Below are positions 1 through 6,009 of a stretch of 6,009 nucleotides of DNA, piece by piece. Under the pieces are notes generated by a model. It had not been told where the DNA came from, did no database searches, and saw nothing but the letters and a program-made list of their open reading frames with translations. The stretch's first letter is position 1, and each line of letters opens with the position of its first letter. Source of the DNA: Gammaproteobacteria bacterium (GTDB lineage: Bacteria > Gemmatimonadota > Gemmatimonadetes > Longimicrobiales > Gaopeijiaceae); the NCBI GenBank assembly GCA_009843625.1, contig VYDD01000234.1, positions 1 through 6,009 on the forward strand, in the 5' to 3' direction. A program made the translations under genes and the position numbers.

Positions 1-3000
1 GGGCAACCGGGCCCCGGCGCCGCGTCCCTCCTGCGGCCGGGTGCAGTGCTCGCGGGCCGCATCACGCGCCCCTCCCCGGAAGCGGACCCGGCGGACGGCG
101 GCCCGGTGGGGTTCCTCCCCGAACTCCCTCCCGAGCCGGAGGCCGCCGTCATCCCCGGGGCCGGGCCGATCGAGTTCCAGGACCTGGACGTGCGCATCCG
201 GGGCAGGGGCGAGTTCGGGGGCGACTGGACCCGTTTCCGTCCCTGCGATGCCGGCATCCAGCTGGGGTGCCAGCCGGGACTCCTGCCTCGGCTCGTGCCC
301 GAGCTCCAGTTCGGAGTCCAGATGGGCGGCACCATCTCGGAGCGGATCGTGGTGAACGTCGACTACGACCAGACCCGCGAGTTCTCGGCCACCAACAACA
401 TCAACGTCTTCTATCAGGGCGTGGAGGACGAGATTCTCCAGGGCGTCGAGGTCGGGGACGTGACCTTCGGGCTGCCCGATTCGCGCTTTCTCACCGAGGG
501 CATTCCGGCCGGCAATTTCGGGCTGCGGGCCACTGGCCAGGTGGGCCCGGTGGACTTCGAGACCGTGTTCGCGCAACAGCGGGGCGACCTGTCCTCGCGG
601 GAGTTCCGCCTGGCGGGGGCAGGCACCGACCGCGCCTTCGTCCAGGAGGACACCATCGTGGTCGACAACGCCGACTACGTGCGCGGCCAGTTCTTCTTTC
701 TCGCCGACCCGCGCAACCTCTTCGACTACCCGCACATCGATGTCCTTGGGGCGGACCCCAGCACGGTGCCCTCCTCCGCCATCCCGGGGGCGGAGCCGAT
801 TCAGCTCTACCGCTTCGAGAACGACCCCGTCACCCGCCAGCAGGTGGAGGGCTACATCCAGGCCGACGCCTCGGCCACGCTCGGGGACGACACGGTGACG
901 GAATCCGGGTGGTTCCGCTACCTGCAGGCGGGCGTCGACTACTTCGTCCATCCAAGCGGCCTGTGGATCGCGCTCCGCAGCCCGCTGCGCCGCGACGAGA
1001 TGCTGGCGGTCACCTACGTCACCGCCGCCGGCGACACCGTCGGCGACTACAACCCGGAGCGCATTCACAACGAGGGGGGACGGCCGCGCCTCTCGCTGCT
1101 GCGCGCCTCGGAGCCCAATCACCAGCCGGGCCGGCCCACCTGGGACCTGGAGATGCACCAGGTCTACCGGGTATCGGGCTCGAACGACGTCGAGATTCCT
1201 TCGGTCTCGCTCGACATCTCCGTCGGCGAGCTGAGCGCGGGGAGGACCTTCACCCGCGGCCTCGCCGGAGAGGACATCACCTATCTGAAGCTGCTCGGGC
1301 TCGACGAGGAATCTCCCGTCGACGTCATCGACCGTGCCTACGTCTACAAGCCCGCCGCAGACGACTTCGAGGAGCAGCCCGCGGTCTCCGGCACCTTCAT
1401 CATCTTCCCGACCCTCAGGCCCTTCGCCGAGCCACCGCCGATATACTCGCTGGGGCTCTCCGCGGAGGAGACCTCCGAGATCCTTGCGGGGGACGCCAAC
1501 CCGGAGATCTACGACGCAGTCGATCCCTACGAGCGTGAGAACGCCGGGCTCTACTGGCTCACCATTCCCTTCCGCGTGCGCAGCGAGGGGCTCATCTCGT
1601 CCTTCTCGCTGGGCGCGCTCGGCATCCGCGACGGCAGCGAGCGGCTCTTCTTCGGAGACCGCGCGCTGGTAGCACGCGACGACTACGTCATCGACTACGA
1701 CATGGGGCAGGTACAGCTGCTCAACGCGGAGACCCTCTTCGCCAGCGACCCGCAGGGCGACCTGCGCGCCACCTGGGAGCAACAGGCGCTCTTTCAGATC
1801 GCTCCGACCTCGGTCTTCGGCATGAACGCCAGCACGGCCCTCGGGGATGCGGGCCAACTCAACTTCCTCGGGCTTTACCAGCGCGAGAGGGGGCTTCTGC
1901 GCCGGCCCCAGCTTGGCGTCGAGCCGGCTTCGATCCTGCTGGGTGGCCTGAACGGGCGCATGGACCTGGAACTGCCGGCGTTGGACCGGGCGCTGGACCG
2001 GATCCCCGGGCTGGCGCACTCGGGCATCTCGCGGCTGAGCGTGAACGGGGAGATGGCGCTCTCCCTGCCGAGCCCGAACACCGCGGGCGACGTCTACTTG
2101 CACGACTTCGATTCCACGAGCGACCTTCCGCTCGCCAGCCTGAGCACGGGCTGGCGGCTGGGAAGCGCGCCGCAGTTCCGTCACGGCGCGCTCGAGGCCC
2201 TTCCGCCGGAGCTCGGCGCCGGGGACATCGCCTCCCTCCAGTGGCAGCATACCTGGATCACCGAAGGGGCGAGCGGGGACAGCACGGGCGTCTTCGAGGG
2301 CTTTCTCCCCCGCAACGACATCGACCGGCAGATCAACTTTGCGGGCAACGAGTTCCGCGAACCCGGGCTGCTGCTCACCTTCGGGGTCGGCGACGGCGCC
2401 GCCGGGGGACGGTTCGACCGCAGGCGCTGGCGCTCGATCACCGCCAATCTCGCGAGCACCGGCCTCGACCTGACCCGGACCGAGTTTCTGGATCTGTACA
2501 TCGCGGGGGGCGAGGACCTCACCCTCGTCTTCGACCTGGGGACGGTGAGCGAGGATGCGCTGTTCGTGGGCGCCAACGGGCTCACCGGCGGGACCCGCGA
2601 GGGCGGAAGCGCGTGGGGACTCGGTGCGCTCGACCAGGAAGCCGACCCCCGCCAGGGCGAGATATGGAACGACGAGCTCGACCAGCGCGGGCTGTGGGAC
2701 GAGGCGTGCCTGGCGACCCGGGCGGTGGTCTATCGGATCGGCGACCCCAGGGTCAACTGCACCCGGGGCAACGGACGTCCGGACTCGGAAGACCTGGACG
2801 GGGACGGCAATCTGGACATCGACGAGCGCTACATGCGGTACCTGGTGGAGCTCGACGGATCCTCCCCCTACCTGGTGCGCGACACCATCGAGACCGGAAC
2901 CCAATTCCGCCTCTACCGGATTCCGCTGCGCGGGCCGCAGGCGATCAATCCGGGCGGGATCTTCACCGACGGCGATTTTCGCGCCGTCAAGCACCTGCGT

Positions 3001-5850
3001 CTCACCATCACCGGCAACGGCGAGGCAGCGGCCGTGCTGGCGCGCATGCGCCTCGTCGGCTCGCGCTGGGTGAAGCGCGCGGGCGAGGGGGTGCTCACCG
3101 GAGTGACCGGCGATGACCCGGGAACGGGCGGCGCCATCGAGGTGAGCCCGGTGGGTGCGGTGGAGGTGGGTGCCGCCTACCACCCGCCGCCCGGCGTGGT
3201 GGAACAGCTCGACGATCCCGTCAGCGCCCTGGGGGCGCAGGGCGTGGAGTTCAGCGAGAAGGCGCTTGGCATCACCTACAGGGGGCTTCCCCCCGGGGAG
3301 AGGGCGGAGGTCTATCACCGGTTTCCCCAGCGTCCCAGGAACTTCCTCACCTACAGGCAGGCGCGCATCTGGGCACTGGCGCGCCGGGGCGACTGGGGGA
3401 TGGACCGTCCCACGTATTTCTTCCTGAAGGTCGGGAGCGACGAGGACAACTTCTATCTCTACCGCACGCCGCTGGAACCGGCCGTGGATCCCGACGGGAC
3501 CCGGGCCGAGGACTGGCTCCCGGAGATTCTGGTGGACTTCGACCGCTGGCTCGAATTGCGCAGCGAGGCGGAGCAGCGGCTCATCGAGGATCCGCCGACC
3601 GCCGGCGCGCCAGCGCTGGTGGTATGGAGCGCCGACTCGACCTACGCGGTGGTGCTTCAGGACCGCGCGCGCGCCCCCAATCTCTCGCAGGTGCGCGAGC
3701 TGTCGCTGGGCGTCTGGAACGAGGGCGACTTCCCCGACGACGGCGAAGTGTGGATCAATGATTTCCGTCTCTCCCGGGCCGTCACCGACCGCGGACTCGC
3801 GAGCCACCTGAACGTGGACCTGAACGCGTCCGACTTCATGACCACGCGCATCTCGGTCTCCGACCGGGGCGCCCTGTTCCGCCAGCTGGAGGGCGATCCA
3901 AGCTACCAGCGCGACCAGCAGTGGACGGCGAACTCGACGCTGCAGCTGAGCCGCTTCACCCCCGCCTCATGGGGTATCGAGCTGCCGCTGACCGTTTCGC
4001 ATACCACCTCCGGCCAGGATCCCACATTCCTGCTGAGGAGCGATATCCGCGCCGACCGGCTCGAGGGGCTGCGCAAGGTCGCCTTCGACCGAACCCGCGT
4101 CGGGCTGTCGTTCCGCAAACGGACGCCCTCCAGCAACCCGCTGGCCGCGATCTTCCTGGACGGCCTGAGCGCGCGCGCCGGGTACTCGTCGTCGCAGTCG
4201 GCGACCGCCACCTCGGACTCGGATTCGCGGGTGGTGGACGCGCGGGTGGGCTACGACCGGGCGCTGGAGCCGCGCACCCTGCCGGTGGTTCCGGGCTTTC
4301 TGGGTGGTGTGGTGCGTGCCCTGCTTCCGGAATCGCTGGAGGAGCGGGTGCTGGCGAGCCGTCTGCGCTGGAGCCCGGAGCGGATCGGGTTCGGGGCATC
4401 CTACGCCAACCAGCGCAACCAGACCTATCGCTACGAGCAGATCCTGCGCCTGCCCGGCGATTCCACCGCGACCCGCACCCGGTCTCCCCGGAGAGGCGTG
4501 GATACGGATGCGCGCATCATCTTCCGGCCTTTTCAGTCCGTGACCGCGACCACCGACTTCACTTCCACCCGCGATCTGCTGGCTCCGGAACTCGCGGTCA
4601 GGGATCCGGCGGTGCGGCCGCTGCTGGCGCGGGAGCGGTGGTCGCCGGGAGGCGTCGACCTGGGCTGGGAGACGAATCGCCGGGTTCGCACCAACATGCG
4701 CTGGGGACCCCGGCCCGCCGACTGGCTGCAGTGGACGCTGACCTGGACGACCACCTACAGCTCCGACCGCAACGCCACCCTGGTGCGGCGCCAGGTGGTG
4801 GAGGCGGACACGCTGCGCGACCTGCAGCGCAACGTGGGTGGACAGCGGAGCGCGAGCGCTTCCGTCATCTTCGACCCGGGGACGCTCGCCCGGGGCGGCC
4901 CTCCCAGGCCGGGCGCGTCCGACGCTCCCCAACAGGGGACGATGCGCCGTCTCGCCGGCGCGCTCTCGCCCATTACGGTCAACTGGCAGGACGGCCTCAC
5001 CTCGCGCTTCAACCGCGAGGTGCTGGACCCGGATGTGCGGTATCAGTTCGGGCTGAGCGACCTCGACGGGTTCCGGGTGGTGGACGGGGCCACCGCGGCC
5101 ACGCTCGTGGACCGAAACGGCTGGGCCACGGGTTCGGGGGTCACGCTCCTTCCGGGAGTCACCGCGAGCGTGGACTACTCGGTCACCGACATCGCCACCT
5201 TCGACACGCGCAGCGACCGCGCGGCGAATACCCGCAGTTGGCCCAACATCGTCCTGAGGGCGTCGTCGATTCCGTTGCCGTCCTTCATGCAACCGGTGGT
5301 CGAGCGCCTCACCCTGAACTCGGGATACCGGGTCGACACCCGCCGACTCTCTTTCGGCACGGGAACCCAGCAGCAGAGGCTGCAGGAGGACGCAACCATC
5401 CCGCTCGACGTGTCGGTGCGCTGGGGAGGCGGTTTTTCGGCCAGCTACCGGACCACCATGACCCGCGGCGAGGGCACCGATCCCACGGGCGACACCCGCC
5501 GCCGCCGAAACACCCACGTCTTCACCATGAGCGGCAGCTTCACGCCGCCGGGAGAGCTGGGAGCGCGGCTGGAACGGCCGATCCAGGCGTCGCTGCGCTA
5601 CAATCAGGCGGGGCAGAGCGACTGTCGCATCACCTCCGGCAACGACGAGTGCGTGCCCTTCGTGGACCAGAGCAACGCCACCTTCAACCTCACGCTGGAC
5701 ACCGTCGTTTCCGAGCTGCAGGTGGGCTTTCAGGCCAGTTACACCAACCGCCAGTCGAACATCGGCCAGCGGCTGGGTTCGACCCAGTTCCAGATCGGCC
5801 TCTGGGGCCAGTTCGTGTACAACGCGGGAGCCTTCGCGGGACTTCCCTGA
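1..5850 (+). CDS. sprA: SprA/Sov-family type IX secretion outer-membrane translocon (5'-incomplete)
   Basis: The product resembles SprA (Sov in Porphyromonas), the giant outer-membrane beta-barrel through which T9SS cargo leaves the periplasm; in Flavobacterium johnsoniae it is a single-chain 36-strand barrel working with PorV or Plug. Numbering from the GTG at 46, family-like blocks appear in order. The N-terminal SprA-type repeat (about 50-200) has LPELQFG, VNVDYDQ and GVEVGDV (133). The second repeat (about 500-710) has DDYVIDYDMGQVQLLN (545), GVEPAS (624), LNG (635), VYLHDFDS (683) and WRLGSAP (703). Then come DLGTVSEDAL (830), a calcium-type loop (916-927), YHPPPGV (1045), GSDEDNFYLYRTPL (1130) and EVWINDFRL (1234). 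About 650 residues of amphipathic strands follow, including NWQDGL (1646), to the TGA at 5848-5850. The frame is open to base 1, and neither a Shine-Dalgarno sequence nor a signal peptide accompanies the GTG at 46, so the true start is probably upstream. At 1,949 or more residues it is shorter than F. johnsoniae SprA (about 2,400). There is no internal stop or frameshift. The family call is strong; actual secretion function is inferred. Confidence 0.9.
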   Translation, partial: GQPGPGAASLLRPGAVLAGRITRPSPEADPADGGPVGFLPELPPEPEAAVIPGAGPIEFQDLDVRIRGRGEFGGDWTRFRPCDAGIQLGCQPGLLPRLVPELQFGVQMGGTISERIVVNVDYDQTREFSATNNINVFYQGVEDEILQGVEVGDVTFGLPDSRFLTEGIPAGNFGLRATGQVGPVDFETVFAQQRGDLSSREFRLAGAGTDRAFVQEDTIVVDNADYVRGQFFFLADPRNLFDYPHIDVLGADPSTVPSSAIPGAEPIQLYRFENDPVTRQQVEGYIQADASATLGDDTVTESGWFRYLQAGVDYFVHPSGLWIALRSPLRRDEMLAVTYVTAAGDTVGDYNPERIHNEGGRPRLSLLRASEPNHQPGRPTWDLEMHQVYRVSGSNDVEIPSVSLDISVGELSAGRTFTRGLAGEDITYLKLLGLDEESPVDVIDRAYVYKPAADDFEEQPAVSGTFIIFPTLRPFAEPPPIYSLGLSAEETSEILAGDANPEIYDAVDPYERENAGLYWLTIPFRVRSEGLISSFSLGALGIRDGSERLFFGDRALVARDDYVIDYDMGQVQLLNAETLFASDPQGDLRATWEQQALFQIAPTSVFGMNASTALGDAGQLNFLGLYQRERGLLRRPQLGVEPASILLGGLNGRMDLELPALDRALDRIPGLAHSGISRLSVNGEMALSLPSPNTAGDVYLHDFDSTSDLPLASLSTGWRLGSAPQFRHGALEALPPELGAGDIASLQWQHTWITEGASGDSTGVFEGFLPRNDIDRQINFAGNEFREPGLLLTFGVGDGAAGGRFDRRRWRSITANLASTGLDLTRTEFLDLYIAGGEDLTLVFDLGTVSEDALFVGANGLTGGTREGGSAWGLGALDQEADPRQGEIWNDELDQRGLWDEACLATRAVVYRIGDPRVNCTRGNGRPDSEDLDGDGNLDIDERYMRYLVELDGSSPYLVRDTIETGTQFRLYRIPLRGPQAINPGGIFTDGDFRAVKHLRLTITGNGEAAAVLARMRLVGSRWVKRAGEGVLTGVTGDDPGTGGAIEVSPVGAVEVGAAYHPPPGVVEQLDDPVSALGAQGVEFSEKALGITYRGLPPGERAEVYHRFPQRPRNFLTYRQARIWALARRGDWGMDRPTYFFLKVGSDEDNFYLYRTPLEPAVDPDGTRAEDWLPEILVDFDRWLELRSEAEQRLIEDPPTAGAPALVVWSADSTYAVVLQDRARAPNLSQVRELSLGVWNEGDFPDDGEVWINDFRLSRAVTDRGLASHLNVDLNASDFMTTRISVSDRGALFRQLEGDPSYQRDQQWTANSTLQLSRFTPASWGIELPLTVSHTTSGQDPTFLLRSDIRADRLEGLRKVAFDRTRVGLSFRKRTPSSNPLAAIFLDGLSARAGYSSSQSATATSDSDSRVVDARVGYDRALEPRTLPVVPGFLGGVVRALLPESLEERVLASRLRWSPERIGFGASYANQRNQTYRYEQILRLPGDSTATRTRSPRRGVDTDARIIFRPFQSVTATTDFTSTRDLLAPELAVRDPAVRPLLARERWSPGGVDLGWETNRRVRTNMRWGPRPADWLQWTLTWTTTYSSDRNATLVRRQVVEADTLRDLQRNVGGQRSASASVIFDPGTLARGGPPRPGASDAPQQGTMRRLAGALSPITVNWQDGLTSRFNREVLDPDVRYQFGLSDLDGFRVVDGATAATLVDRNGWATGSGVTLLPGVTASVDYSVTDIATFDTRSDRAANTRSWPNIVLRASSIPLPSFMQPVVERLTLNSGYRVDTRRLSFGTGTQQQRLQEDATIPLDVSVRWGGGFSASYRTTMTRGEGTDPTGDTRRRRNTHVFTMSGSFTPPGELGARLERPIQASLRYNQAGQSDCRITSGNDECVPFVDQSNATFNLTLDTVVSELQVGFQASYTNRQSNIGQRLGSTQFQIGLWGQFVYNAGAFAGLP

Positions 5851-5855
5851 GAATG

Positions 5856-5874
5856 GCCGCAGCGGGTCTGCGGC
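5856..5874 (+). terminator. Perfect 7-bp hairpin just after the stop codon, possible weak terminator
   Basis: GCCGCAG (5856-5862) and CTGCGGC (5868-5874) are exact reverse complements around a 5-base CGGGT loop. Two G-T wobble pairs can extend the base of the stem. It begins five bases after the sprA-like stop codon, where a terminator would be expected. No T-run follows (the next bases are TGCATTCGG), so it does not meet the usual intrinsic-terminator pattern. It may instead be an mRNA 3'-end stabilising stem or chance in GC-rich DNA. Confidence 0.35.
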
Positions 5875-5960
5875 TGCATTCGGCGATCCGCTGCCGGAAC
5901 GGGTGACGCGCGTTCGAGGACAGAAGGTCCCAAACAGCCATCGAGGCGGACTGCTGAAAT

Positions 5961-6005
5961 CCATTGCCGTCCATAGGCGTCCATAGAGTCCTGTAATCGA
6001 CTGTA
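5961..6005 (+). repeat. Short degenerate repeat with 10-bp period
   Basis: CGTCCATAG occurs twice, at 5968-5976 and 5978-5986, exactly 10 bases apart. Read in 10-base steps from 5961 the units are CCATTGCCGT, CCATAGGCGT and CCATAGAGTC, and then CTGTA recurs at 5991 and 6001 with the same spacing. The patch is about half G+C (24 of 49 bases from 5961 to 6009), far below the adjoining gene. It could be an operator or promoter area for a gene to the right, or chance; its full extent is cut off by the window edge. Confidence 0.4.
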
Positions 6006-6009
6006 TTTC

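Noticed and set aside
41..355. A 104-codon + strand frame starting at the GTG at position 41
   Set aside because: It is Ser/Arg/Pro-rich, overlaps the SprA-like frame completely, and has no ribosome-binding site or motif.
267..1538. A 423-codon + strand frame near the 5' end
   Set aside because: It is Arg/Gly/His-rich with no motifs and lies inside the region encoding the first SprA-type repeat, so it is a shadow frame.
3921..5906. A 661-codon open frame on the + strand in another frame, over the 3' part of the sprA-like gene
   Set aside because: Its translation is a low-complexity Arg/Gly/Pro/Ala/His mix without family motifs, as expected for an off-frame reading of GC-rich DNA. The overlapping frame carries the SprA motifs.
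3967..5964. A 665-codon open frame on the - strand
   Set aside because: It lies almost wholly antisense to the sprA-like gene, has a shadow-like composition rich in Arg, Gly, Pro and Val, and shows no recognisable domain. Long antisense frames are common in GC-rich genes.
5739..5984. A small - strand frame reaching into the right-hand spacer
   Set aside because: About half of it is antisense to the end of the sprA-like gene. The part in the spacer has no recognisable motif, and I see no convincing ribosome-binding site.
5964..5997. A possible sigma-70 promoter: TTGCCG (5964-5969) with TGTAAT (5992-5997)
   Set aside because: The spacer is 22 bases, well outside the usual 16-19, and the -35 match is only 4 of 6. 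Not supportable as a promoter call.

Overview
The window is essentially one very long, high-GC gene read left to right. It fills positions 1-5850 and is already open at the left edge. Its product, at least 1,949 residues, is recognisable as a member of the SprA/Sov family, the giant outer-membrane beta-barrel translocon of the type IX secretion system (T9SS), first known from gliding Bacteroidota. The call rests on a chain of family-like motifs in the expected order. These run from an N-terminal 'LPELQFG.. / VNVDYDQ / GVEVGDV' block, through a 'DDYVIDYDMGQVQLLN' block and a 'GVEPAS..GLNG' / 'VYLHDFDS' / 'WRLGSAP' block, to an 'NG...EDLDGDG' loop. After that come 'YHPPPGV', 'GSDEDNFYLYRTPL' and 'EVWINDFRLS', and then about 650 residues of alternating barrel-like strands to the stop codon.

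The base composition is GC-rich, with strong G/C bias at third codon positions, and the protein is rich in Arg, Ala, Gly, Asp and Glu and poor in Lys. This is unlike the low-GC Flavobacteria in which SprA was characterised. A high-GC member of the FCB superphylum, most likely Gemmatimonadota, fits best. A high-GC Bacteroidota/Rhodothermota lineage is the main alternative. The assignment is an inference from composition plus family, not from a marker gene.

Layout: positions 1-5850 are the 5'-incomplete sprA-like gene, whose true start and signal peptide probably lie to the left of the window. Positions 5851-6009 are non-coding as far as can be seen. They hold a perfect 7-bp hairpin just after the stop codon, a competing second pairing, and a short degenerate 10-bp-period repeat in a clearly less GC-rich patch at the right edge. 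No other T9SS component (PorV, Plug, SprE, GldK-N and so on), RNA gene, mobile element or CRISPR array is visible. The many long open frames overlapping the gene on both strands are shadows caused by the high GC content.
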